A DNA stretch of 64,000 nt, taken from NCBI GenBank assembly GCA_021234155.1, contig JAJEKV010000004.1, positions 5,090,109 to 5,154,108 on the forward strand, in the 5' to 3' direction. A program made the translations under genes and the position numbers. Under the pieces are notes generated by a model, which saw only the letters and a program-made list of their open reading frames with translations, was not told the DNA's origin and did not search any database. This DNA comes from Isoetes taiwanensis. Its lineage: Eukaryota > Streptophyta > Lycopodiopsida > Isoetales > Isoetaceae. Shown piece after piece: positions 1-9,246 of this stretch (positions are counted from its first letter, which is position 1; every line of letters starts with the position of its first letter).

Positions 1-164
1 CTTGTTTGCTCAAATATGATGACTTGACTTTTTCTTGCTCCTTGTGACCATTTAATTTGATCTAATGAAATAGCTTCCATGAATGTCCTTCCTTAGTCTT
101 CATCAAAAAAATTCTTCAATGATCTGTAACAAAATAATCCTTCAAGAGTGTAATCAGCTTAAAA

Positions 165-1145
165 TCAGCATTGGCAGCTTGTCTTCTTCTTGTGTTGTAC
201 AATTTCCTCTTGCTGCCACAAAATGTGGCAGCACGTCATAAACCAGTTTACACCCATAGGATAAAACTTTTTAAATTGCTCCAGTTTCAGTGCTGTCTGC
301 TCAGCAAGTTTCTTTTCTTCTTCTGGATTAAATTTTAAAGCATCGGGAATCCTAGTGGCTGTCGGGAACGTAAGAGCAGATGATGCTGCATTGTGTCGGT
401 CAGATGACGAAGGAGTTGTGGATGTGGATGCGGTCTCTACACTGCCCAATGGCAATTTTATTTTAAATGGTCTGATTTTCTGGGACGGAGGATCAACAGG
501 TGCTGGCATAATCATCTTGGGCGCCGTGGGATCGACAACGGCAGAAGCAGTGGGGTTAACAGGTGTAATGGGGTCTTCGAGCTCAACAGGGGACTTAGGA
601 GCAGATGATTCACCTATTGTAGCTAATGGGATGACGCTTCTTTTCTTTGCTGTCGCTCGCAACCAGTTGGTATCCAGCCTTTGTGGCATCTTGTTGTCTC
701 TTGTGGCCTTGATAGCACATGACGGAGGTTTTTTGTCGGAGGCTAAGCCATGTCTGCATTTACTGAAGCCTACCAGTATATCCCTGTTTCCTTTAATACG
801 GCGGCTAATGAATCGTAGGAAGGAGGGTCCGGCCAAAGCCCTTTGCGCTAGTTGGGGCCCCTTTACCCTTTGGCGAGGTTTGTTCATCTTGCTTGCAATC
901 ATCATATTGGTCATAGCTTTGCGGCGTAAAATGTACTCAACAAATGCCAAGCTGTTGTGTGTCTTCCACAGCGGCGAGATAAGGGCGTCTGGGCGTTGTT
1001 CTTCGTCCCCTCCCACATTGCTATGGCGATACCCATTTGTTGAGGACGATTCCATATCCTTGCCATTTCTTATAAATAGGCATAAATCCTTTCTTCGATC
1101 ACCTTTTTGTGCTGCGGTATAGCTGCGCGAATTTCTATGCACCAC
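165..1145 (-). CDS. Unrecognised Pro/Ser/Thr-rich ORF (326 codons)
   Basis: An open frame of 326 codons that I do not recognise. The N-terminal half is basic (many Arg/Lys around residues 70-120). The middle (about residues 170-260) is rich in Pro, Ser, Thr and Ala and looks disordered. The C-terminal part has a short charged helix (NPEEEKKLAEQTALKLEQF). There is no signal peptide or membrane segment. A TATA-like stretch lies at about 1069-1076, inside the 5' part of the frame, so translation might begin at a later Met than the first one. The plus strand also carries a 255-codon open frame over the same bases, which weakens confidence. It may be a transposon accessory ORF or chance. Confidence 0.3.
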   Translation of the reverse strand: MVHRNSRSYTAAQKGDRRKDLCLFIRNGKDMESSSTNGYRHSNVGGDEEQRPDALISPLWKTHNSLAFVEYILRRKAMTNMMIASKMNKPRQRVKGPQLAQRALAGPSFLRFISRRIKGNRDILVGFSKCRHGLASDKKPPSCAIKATRDNKMPQRLDTNWLRATAKKRSVIPLATIGESSAPKSPVELEDPITPVNPTASAVVDPTAPKMIMPAPVDPPSQKIRPFKIKLPLGSVETASTSTTPSSSDRHNAASSALTFPTATRIPDALKFNPEEEKKLAEQTALKLEQFKKFYPMGVNWFMTCCHILWQQEEIVQHKKKTSCQC

Positions 1146-1790
1146 CTACGGGTGGGGCACGGAGTTACTATGTGAATGGGCTCCACGTTGGGGCCGCGGT
1201 ACAACTCGAGCGCGGAGAAAAAAACGTATCAACGAAAATATTCTAGGAGGCATAGACAACCTAAGAGATAAACAAAATCGCGACCGCGATTTCTCTAAGC
1301 ACTGGAGATAGGTAGTTGATACTATTGACAAAGAATTCAAATCAAGAACATTATTGTGAAGTTCTTCTAGAAGGAAGATGCCGTGATTGGTTCAAGAACC
1401 ATAAACCGTAAAAATATTAACATGGCGCCAACCTAACCATTTAGAACTAAACAAAGCGCCGTCGCGCTTTCACAAGCACGACATTCCCTATCTATACCCC
1501 TCGAAATTTAAAGGAGATCGCTGGCCGCCATCCTCGAACAAGGCCTTTGTTATATTTGTTGGAGGCAAGCTCGGCGATCATGGTCAGCGATCGCGGTCGA
1601 AAGCCGTGGCCGACCCTTAAACTATGTAATGAAGTGCTCGACTCAAAGATCGCTAAAAGAAAGCGCCGGAAATTACCTTGTTGGAGGGCTTGCCGGGCGA
1701 GCCATGAAGGCGCCTGATTCTTGACGCAGCGCCGCTTCCTACGAGGTTGAAAATTTTCATGAGAATTCTAGAAAGTGTTTATATAGGGAT
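1146..1790. other. Non-coding, GC-rich patches with CGCG palindrome
   Basis: No gene is seen here. The stretch is richer in G+C than most of the window and contains the perfect 8-bp inverted repeat AAATCGCG/CGCGATTT at 1275-1292, a member of the palindrome group listed at 1275-3089. Confidence 0.4.
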
Positions 1791-1812
1791 TGAATTTATG
1801 ACGGGCGCTGGT

Positions 1813-2024
1813 ATTAATGACGGGCGATTAATGACTACCGGTATTAATTACGCGCATTAATGACCGACGGTTATTTATGATCGAATTAAAATTAATGACC
1901 GCCGGTATTAATGACTCCGACGCGATTAATGACTGACGGCCGTGAACATTGTGGGTAAATAGTGAATGGACTTGAGAACGACGGGCGGTAATATTTCCTG
2001 GCATTATTTCCTGGCATTAATGAC
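1813..2024. repeat. Seven copies of ATTAATGAC in 212 bp
   Basis: The 9-mer ATTAATGAC starts at 1813, 1827, 1856, 1891, 1907, 1925 and 2016, mostly followed or preceded by short GC-rich words such as CGGGCG, CGGCC and CCGG. Spacing is irregular (14-35 bp, then a gap of about 90 bp), so this is a motif cluster and not a clean tandem array. Such a cluster is what subterminal transposase-binding repeats look like, but no terminal inverted repeat was found. Confidence 0.55.
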
Positions 2025-2520
2025 TGAGATCCGCATAAATGACGACGTACAGATGTTTGACGGACGGCAGGAGGGCGTAAGAATGGGATGACATTGACGT
2101 GCGACCAACAGTCAACGTCAAGATAATGCCATGTCGTAACCATAATTACTCATGCAGGGAGGACGATAACTGCATATCCAAATTCAAATTCAAACATTTT
2201 CGAATTCAAATTCATACATTTTGAATTTGCATTCAGAACCCAGTGAGAAACTTATTCATAGGCGCTTCATTCCAATTTTGTGGGCGCTCCGTTGTCGATT
2301 GTGGACGCTGCTTGTTGTTTTGTGGGCGTTGTGCCTGGGGGAGCAGGCGACCTCAGATTTGCGAAGTTTTTGCTCGATTCGAAAGGTTCAATTCAATTTC
2401 CTATATCTGTGTATTTCCTGTTCGATCCAATTTTCAGTTTGCCTGTTCAGATGCATGTGTAGATGTATGTTCAGATGCATGTTAAGATGCCCCTTGATTT
2501 GCATCTATTTGGTATGCATA

Positions 2521-2583
2521 TCTGTGGAGTTCTCTATTGAATCTGTGGAGTTCTCTATTGAATCTGTGGAGTTCTCGATTGAA
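2521..2583 (+). repeat. Tandem repeat, 21 bp x 3
   Basis: Three adjacent 21-bp units, each starting TCTGTGGAGTTCTC, differ by at most one base. The unit is a multiple of three and therefore stays open in several frames, which explains the short ORFs here. I see no real gene between 2025 and 3060. The flanks (2440-2490, 2836-2880) repeat the phrase GCATGTTTAGATGC in variants. Confidence 0.75.
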
Positions 2584-3123
2584 TCTGAAGCACACATTTA
2601 GTAGTTTGCCCACCTGATGCAAAAATTGGCTATACACTTCTCCAATTGCCACATCATTTGTTAAGGGCGCATTCATTTCATTTATTTACGAAGGGGGACA
2701 TTGGGATGATTCATTGATGTTTTATCCTGAAGCAGCATTTCAAAGGCTCACCATTGGTCACATAGTTTCATCTCTGTAAGATCGCGGTGGCGATCTTGTC
2801 AAGCCACTTCAGTTGTCCGATCATAATCACTTCAGATGCATGTTTAGATCCCTGTTTCGTTGCATGTTTAGATGCCTGTTTCTTTACGAAGGGGAATATT
2901 ATCATGATTCATGGATGTTTTATCCTGAAACAGCAATTCAAAGGCTCACCATCGGTCAAAACGTTTCACCTCACCAAAATCGCCGCGGCGATCTTCTCGA
3001 GGAAATTTAAGGTAATATGTACTCTAATGTCGAATGCCCCTGTTGTTGTTCCAGACTTAAGATTTGGTCCACTGGATCGCGGCCGCGATTTATAACACTA
3101 CTTTCTCATGTTATTGTTGCAGG

Positions 3124-6100
3124 ATGGAGCTAAAGTGCATGTCATACAATGGCATTAAAGTTGCCGAGGGCAAGGTGCACAGCTTTACTACTCATCATAA
3201 TTTGCCCCTGCCTGAGGGATTCAAGGTCGTGTCGCTAGAAAGTATTTTCAATGGAGATCTGCCGTTGCCCTATCCTGAACCTGAGATACACTTGAAGAGT
3301 CAAAGGGGTCATTTATTCTTTGGTCCAGCAATGACATCTCAGACCCAGAAACTGCAGAAGAGCATGCAGTCACACCACCGGCACAGGTTAAACGCATAAA
3401 TTGGTTGTGCATTGAAGACAAAGTTGCAGAGCCTGAGGCATGCCCTCGACATGAAGGTATTTCAAGAGAGGAACTCATGGAGAAGACTTGCTCGTTGTTG
3501 CACGAGTGTTGTGGTCAACCATATGCATCGGGCGTAATAATTTTCACAGATCCTAATCATGCAGTCGCCGACATGAAGTTGGGAGAAGAGTTCTTGGGTG
3601 TGACGATTATGAGGTTGTATCCAATGCCAGAAAGAACGTCTATGAGATGCCAGGCTTGTGCCGAGGCACCCCAACTGTATGACTTAGTGGGATGGCACAA
3701 CGACTTTGTGACGAGTGGATAATGTTCTGTCTCCAAGCTCATTAAAGGCGTGAGAGAGGACTTCATGGAAGTGGAGCCATACGCCCGAAATTGAAGGGGT
3801 GTGTTAAAAGAAGACCATATAGAATCAATCGAACCAAAGCACGCTCCGCCAAGCAAAGCAGCAAGGAAAATCAACGCCTGGGCTATTCGGGATTTCAAGT
3901 CGATCAATTTGCTGCATTCGAAGATGTTGTGCAAATTTTACAACGTGTGAGATCACGTGCATCGGGGCGTTCTATTGGAATATGAAAGCGGTGACGAGAA
4001 CCACCTTCACTTATAACATGCTAGACCTTTGCTCGGAGAATGGTCAGTGCGTAAAGCGGATGATAAACAACAAACAAGTATGCTTGAAAGCATGGTATAC
4101 AGCTTATGGTATACCACTGTCTACATTCTACAAATGGCGGAAATTGTTTATGGGGGGGCATAGGATAGCTGAACATGGTAACACTGGACTCAAGAAAACC
4201 AGATCCCATACCCTGGCTGGGGATGCCATATTAACTATGTACATAGATGAGAATTCAGAGGTCATGCCCCATAGATCCAAAGTAACCACAGAAGGTGCAA
4301 GGGAGAATATGAAGCGACTACCCTCTGTCTTGACGAAAAAAGATATTCTTCATGAGGTTGACCAAGGCGTAATGGAGATGACTGGAAAGCACATATCTCC
4401 ATCGTCGTTCTTGAATGTATGGAAGGAGCACCACAAAGAGGTTGGAATAGCCAAAAGGATTGCCTTCTCTAAATGTAATAGCTGTATTGTAATAAAAGAG
4501 AAATTAGCCAAGACAAGAGATCCAAGAGAGAGAAGGGAGGCTGCAGATGGGCGGGAAGGCTCACATGACTTTCGGATGTCTTGCGAGGAAGCCTTTCTTG
4601 GTCATGGAGAGCTCTTTCACACCGTTCTCCGGGAGCATGCACTCACAATCATACCACGACAAAATGGACGAGAATAAGACAATGTTGCCTAGACTTGAGA
4701 AGTTAGTCAAGTCGGTGTGGAGGGAAAGAGCGTTTGAAAGTAAGTTTATTTGGTGCACTCATGCATGGCCATGGCATAGGTGCCTTGGGGCATTTCTCAC
4801 TTGACCTTTGGAAAGATGACTCTAATTTTCATATTGGGTCATTGAACCATACATTGAAAACTATGGAGGATGCCTCTTTGGATAACTGGGGCAATTTGAG
4901 GGAGTCATCCCTTTGGGAATGCGAATGGGGTGCTACAATATTAAACACCTCTTTGCTTTGAAGACCAAAAGGTCAACACCACAGGCATTGCTTTTGTGGC
5001 CCCACCAGCACCACTGGTGCAGCATAAAAAGCTACCCAGGAGGCTCTACTTGCAATTAGACAATTGTGCTGGCCAGAATAAAAATAGATATCTTTTCTCA
5101 TACCTTTCCTATCTTGTTTCCTTTGGGTGTGTTTTGAGCAAATACTTTCGGGTTCATGATGGTGGGTCACACACCGCGATGATATTGATGCTCTATTCGG
5201 TAACTACCGACTCACACTCACAGCGAGATCGGATGCTCGACTATTCGAGCTTATGCAACAACTTTTTGGGAATGCAGCACCAAAGCACCACCTAGTGACC
5301 GGGGTTCGGATTGGAAGTCCTTTGTGAAAGGGTACATCCGGATAAAAAGATCGATTGATTGGTCACTTGGAACCCCTGCTTTTCAAGTTCTGTATGAGAG
5401 ATGGATGGCCTTTAATGTATTACAAGATGAGGCCAGGTCATCGAGAATGGTTGCCTCACAAAGGTATTAGAATGTGGAAAGCGGGCGAGAATGATTTGCC
5501 CATGATGCCTCGGGGCTCGCCAAAGGCGGTGATGCCGTATGGTAGCTTAAAAACATTGGAGCATTAAGATCATCTATTGCAAAATATATGATGCAATCGG
5601 GCCCATATTTCTAGGGGAGGTGAGAACTCGTGGTCTAATGCTTACATGAGTGAAGTTATTGACTCTTCGGGTCGGATCTAATGCGTGTCCTAAGTGCGGT
5701 TCCCACAAGCATTGTAGAAATCAAGGACTTCGGCCTATCACAAGGCAAGATGTCTTTGGTTGTTGAAAGCATGTTGGTTGATGAGTATGATGCACCCCTT
5801 ATGTAGGACACGCAAAGGATAAGCCTAGAAACCCAGTGCGGGTTTTTGACCCATACCGGGATGTAAAGAAAGGTATGTTATTGCTTATTAGACACGGAGA
5901 TGCTTGTCCGACATGGCTAGGCTATCTAAGAAGAGGAGCCCATCTGAGGATCCCACTCTTCCACATTACGAGGAAGTGCTTGTGTCTTGGTGGGAGCCAG
6001 TGGTGAGGAAAGGAACCACCTATAGCCAGCCAGTACAAAGATTCTTTGGGAGAAGAAGTGGAGGCCAAATCCAAATGACCCACCGCGATACCAACATCAA

Positions 6101-6146
6101 AACTGTTGACTATGGTTGGTTGGTCAAAACAAGCCATCACAAGTAA
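3124..6146 (+). pseudogene. Degenerate DUF7869-type transposase-like gene
   Basis: Conserved blocks occur in order on the plus strand but in shifting frames: an N-terminal region (from 3124), a block at 3405-3720, a helix-turn-helix-like region (STFYKWRKLF, about 4120) and a core containing LQLDNCAGQNKNR (about 5060-5100). The core is followed, one frame away, by VGHTPRDDIDALFG (about 5160-5210). The pair 'LDN...NKNR' plus 'GHT..DIDALF' is the hallmark of the DUF7869 family, whose acidic residues look like a DDE-type nuclease (inference). At least four frame changes and stops show that it is dead. The 3' limit is uncertain; an open stretch at 5904-6146 may be its tail. No terminal repeats were found. 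Confidence 0.7.
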
Positions 6147-6394
6147 TGATCCCTACAAGTGTAGGACTCAGCTCAAGAACTATTAGCTAAAGAAGATGTC
6201 AAGATGAAGCGGACACTTGAGGCTATATAAGGTAAGATATGCATTATTCATCCACTCAGCAACACAACTTTTCTTCTACATAACTATTATATCATATATC
6301 AATTAAACAAACTTGCATCTTATATAGGTGATGCGTCTTGCATTTTTCATCTTAACACAAGAGCTCTTACAGTATAACATGTTGAACAGGTGAT

Positions 6395-6637
6395 TCATTC
6401 ATCTTCAGGATCTGTAGTAGTGATCCCTGATATCTCATAGCTCATGCGCTCAGGAAGCCAAATCAGATGGATCATAACACAAATTGACGCAGGGCAACGA
6501 ATCTCAGCGCCCAAAGCTTTTCTTCGCAGGTAGGGATCAAGAAGAAGATGCCTGTCTAGGCAACCAACAAGATCAGAGTGGCTCATTGAGCACTTGATCG
6601 CCTCGATGTGGTGAACTGATGAAGGCGAAAAATCCAT
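6395..6637 (-). CDS. Small 80-aa protein, tandem paralogue 1
   Basis: A single-exon ORF of 80 codons, unrecognised. It shares about 26 of 71 aligned residues without gaps with the 80-aa ORF at 6934-7176. Shared positions form a pattern: KC, S, DL, C, LDP, L, KA, V-H, WLP, YE, IT and a terminal DE. There is no signal peptide, membrane helix or coiled coil, so it reads as a small soluble domain. A TATAAAA box on the same strand lies 43 nt upstream of the ATG, exactly as in the paralogue. The equal length, gap-free alignment and matching promoter support a real gene. The Met was chosen because the CCATGG-type context and its distance from the TATA box are the same in both copies. Confidence 0.6.
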   Translation of the reverse strand: MDFSPSSVHHIEAIKCSMSHSDLVGCLDRHLLLDPYLRRKALGAEIRCPASICVMIHLIWLPERMSYEISGITTTDPEDE

Positions 6638-6673
6638 GGGAGATGAATGAACTTTAGCCCCGAAGTGAGAAGC

Positions 6674-6680
6674 TTTTATA
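6674..6680 (-). promoter_or_regulatory. TATA box of the first 80-aa gene
   Basis: TATAAAA on the minus strand, 43 nt upstream of the ATG at 6637. About 50 bp around it match the segment upstream of the second copy (7213 onward) at roughly 80 percent, higher than the coding parts match each other. Confidence 0.6.
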
Positions 6681-6804
6681 GTGAAGTAGAATTATTGAGG
6701 TGAATTATTGGGGTAGACTTACCGCCATTATTGCGTGTGTATAAGATTGTTATATACATACAAGTATAATACATCTTTCGTATGGATATGTGTATGCTTT
6801 TAAA

Positions 6805-6940
6805 ACATAGTTCATAGGTGCTCATACCATTATTATATCATAAACAAATACAGTAGTACTCACTGATACCATTGAGTGTAATACATAGTTCATAGGTACT
6901 CATGTCATTATTATATCCTTAGCAGATACAGATTCACTCA
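6805..6940. repeat. Duplicated 3' flank of the 80-aa genes
   Basis: The segment from 6805 (ACATAGTTCATAGGTGCTC) is repeated from about 6886 with a few changes, including the ATTATATC and AGTACTCA/ATTCACTCA words. It indicates that the duplication unit of the 80-aa gene pair included 3' flanking DNA, and that a further partial copy may have been lost between them. Confidence 0.55.
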
Positions 6941-7176
6941 TCATCAACACCAAAGCTCGTGATGCGATTCAGCTCATAGATCTCCTGATCAGGAAGCCAG
7001 TATATGTGGACCACAACACGAGTGAGCTTCTTGCAAGCACTAGCAGGACCATCAGCTTTAGATTGGAGCCATGGATCAAGATTAATACCATTTCTAGCGC
7101 ATTCGTTCAGATCGTTGTAGCTCAAGTAGCACTTGAAAGATCGGGTGTGCTCTGGACGAGGCATCGAGGAAGCCAT
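6934..7176 (-). CDS. Small 80-aa protein, tandem paralogue 2
   Basis: An ORF of 80 codons on the same strand as 6395-6637 and about 300 bp upstream of it, sharing the residue pattern given there (around 37 percent identity over 71 positions, no gaps). The product is unrecognised. It begins MASSMPRPEH and ends with acidic VDDE. Cys22-like and Trp residues in the KC and WLP motifs are conserved, so a folded domain is likely. The TATAAAA box lies 43 nt upstream of the ATG. The promoter matching better than the coding sequence suggests fast protein divergence after a local duplication. Alternatively both are decayed fragments of a larger element, but the two open frames argue against that. Confidence 0.6.
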   Translation of the reverse strand: MASSMPRPEHTRSFKCYLSYNDLNECARNGINLDPWLQSKADGPASACKKLTRVVVHIYWLPDQEIYELNRITSFGVDDE

Positions 7177-7212
7177 GGAAGATAAATGACCTCTACCCCC
7201 GAGTCAAACTGT

Positions 7213-7219
7213 TTTTATA
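7213..7219 (-). promoter_or_regulatory. TATA box of the second 80-aa gene
   Basis: TATAAAA on the minus strand, 43 nt upstream of the ATG at 7176, in a context shared with the first copy (a GTGAATTATTGG-like word follows in both on the plus strand). Confidence 0.6.
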
Positions 7220-7499
7220 GTGGAGTAAAATTATTGATGTGAATTATTGGTGTAGAATGTAGGGCCATTATTGGGCTTCTACAAGTATCATGTACACGTA
7301 CAAGTATAACACATAATTTGTATGTATATATGTATGTTAATTACCTCATGTTTCTTGGGCTCGAGAACTAGGTGAAAGTATTTGCGCTTGAGCAAATTAG
7401 GTGTGCTTAAAATTCTCAAAATTGCGTTATTTTCTCCAATTAATGAAATCATGCTTCTAAGTATGTAGTTGCTTAATGCTAGAAAGCCATTGCAGAAGT

Positions 7500-7690
7500 G
7501 TTAATGTCATCAAGTGCTTACTGTCATATAGTTAAGGTGCAGTTAAGGTGCAGTGCTTACTGTTATGCTATATAACTGTTTAAAGCTAGCTGTTCATTGC
7601 ATAAGTGCTCGTGTTAACCAGTGCTTACTCACAAGCACTGCTGAAACTAATTAAAGTGCTTAGTGTTTGAGCTAGAGCACTGTTACATTC
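7500..7690. repeat. AGTGCTTA motif cluster
   Basis: The words AGTGCTTA and AGCACT recur about seven times in both orientations, and two more copies lie near 8830-8880. No gene is present between 7220 and 8225 apart from this. The function is unknown; a transposon subterminal region is possible. Confidence 0.4.
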
Positions 7691-8225
7691 AAGCAGAATT
7701 TGAATGGACTGTACAAGAATTCAATGTTTTGTCACCTGCATGGATAATAGAAGAAGAACATCAAATGAATTCATTCTTTACATAATGGAAAAAACAAAAT
7801 GTGAGACAAAACAAAGAACAAGGTAGATAAGTATATGCATTGCTATTCTTTCTTCACTTTGGTTTACAGTTCGAGAACAGTTCCGATGTAAGTTGGCTGA
7901 GTTTATAAGTATCATGGTATGATGTCTTATTAATGAAGCAAAAACTTTACCATTTACGTTTTCAGATGGAAGTAGAATCAAAAACTTTTTTACATTCAAA
8001 ATATTTTCAAAGCCTGTTTGGCTGTACATCATAACAATCTTTTTGAAAATTAAATGCCCGGAGGCTTCAACTATTCACAATAAAAAATCCCGGAGGCTTG
8101 CAGTCATATGGTAACAAAAAAGCCCATAGGCATGTACATTTCGCAGGCAATCTAGAGGCAAGTTGGAGGCAAGAACAATTAAAAAAAAAAAAAAGCTGGA
8201 GGCAAGCTGGAGGCCCTAACAAATT

Positions 8226-8767
8226 TCATTCATTTGCATCACCATCTGCAACACAAAAAATTAATTGATTAAGAAAATTGATTAACAAAAAATTGATTAA
8301 GAAAACAAATAAAACATGCATGTACCATTTATCAGCGCCATGAACTCCTCGAATTCGGCGGATTCGTCTTCAATTTCTTCATCTGCTTCGGCTTCTTCTT
8401 CTTCACTAGACCACTCGTTCTGTGAGGAATCCCCTTTCCACCCTTCAAGAACGGCCGTGACATACTCCTGCTCAGAAAGTTCTTTCGATTCCTCATTTTC
8501 TGATTCCTCATAAGAAGAATCAGAAAATGAGGAATCGGAAGAATCAGAAAATGAGGAATCGGAATAAGAGGTCTCAGAAGAATCAGAAGTAGAGGCAAGT
8601 AGAGTGGGCAGTGGAGGGAAGAGTGGAGGGAACACCTCTTCGAGGCCAAGTAAGCGCCTCTTGGAGGTCATCTCCGGCTCCTCACTAGCTGCACGCTTCA
8701 TGGCGAAGGAATTGGGAAGGATTGGCCAAAGGAATTGACCGAAGGATTGGGCGAAGGATTGGGCCAA
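8226..8767 (-). CDS. Small acidic Ser/Glu-rich protein, spliced
   Basis: Exon 1 is 8767-8326 and exon 2 is 8245-8226. The intron of 80 bp has donor GTACAT and acceptor TTGCAG, and the frame continues to end ALINDGDANE and a stop. Reading without the splice adds only a few residues. The product (about 154 aa) starts with a repeat-derived AQSFAQSFGQF stretch and has a KR(A)...SKRRLL cluster near residues 24-38 that could be a nuclear localisation signal. A Ser-Asp-rich block (SDSSFSDSS repeats) follows, then a run of Glu. Initiation at Met23 (8701) is equally possible. I do not recognise the family. It resembles disordered acidic nuclear proteins and may be transposon-encoded. Confidence 0.45.
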
Positions 8768-8812
8768 AGGATTGGCGGAGGAATTGGCGAAGGAATTGGG
8801 CGGAGAATGGGC
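8700..8812. repeat. Short GAAGGATTGGGC-type repeats
   Basis: About nine imperfect 12-14 bp units of the form (G)AAGGATTGG(G)C(G/C) overlap the 5' end of the acidic-protein gene and extend upstream. They create the AQSFAQSF residues at its N-terminus. Confidence 0.6.
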
Positions 8813-8819
8813 AGAAGCG

Positions 8820-9235
8820 TGAGCTTGTAAGAAGAGCTTAAATCCTATGATTAGGTGCCTAGTGCTTAAATCCTATGCTTAGGCGCGACAGTGTACGAAA
8901 AACCTCACACGCGCCAGAACAATTAATTCGTAACCAGGCTTAAATATTTCGTATGACCATTGGAATTGACACATGTCACATCGAGGAAATGCCTTGACAC
9001 TATATTTTTGCCAAGAATGTTGGGATAGTGATGGTACCAAAATAAATAATTGAATGTTATTCCAATGTCACAAATGTACGTTCTTAAACAACAATTCAAT
9101 CTTCATTTCGAAGTACGTATCCATGCACACCACCTTTGTGCATCCTCACTATTATTAATATATACAAATGTGTGCTTACGTGCTTAGGTGCTGGAACAAC
9201 AAATCACTTGCAAAGAATTACATCAATTTGGTTGA
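8820..9235. other. Non-coding stretch
   Basis: AT-rich sequence without a recognisable gene. It is the likely upstream region of the acidic-protein gene and includes two CCTATG(C/A)TTAGG words near 8845 and 8872. Confidence 0.4.
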
Positions 9236-9246
9236 GTGTCAAAGAA

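Larger units (their letters stand above)
1275..3089. repeat. Four dispersed CGCG-type palindromes
   Basis: Four short palindromes of related sequence occur at 1275-1292 (8-bp arms, 2-bp spacer), 2779-2796 (AGATCGC arms, 4-bp spacer), 2979-2992 (ATCGCCGCGGCGAT, perfect) and 3076-3089 (ATCGCGGCCGCGAT, perfect). They are CpG-rich islands in AT-rich DNA. They could be protein-binding or subterminal sites of a transposon, and the last lies just upstream of the transposase relic that begins near 3124. The function is unknown. Confidence 0.5.

Noticed and set aside
355-1122. 255-codon plus-strand ORF opposite the 326-codon ORF
   Set aside because: Composition looks like the complement of the minus-strand frame; no motif and no promoter.
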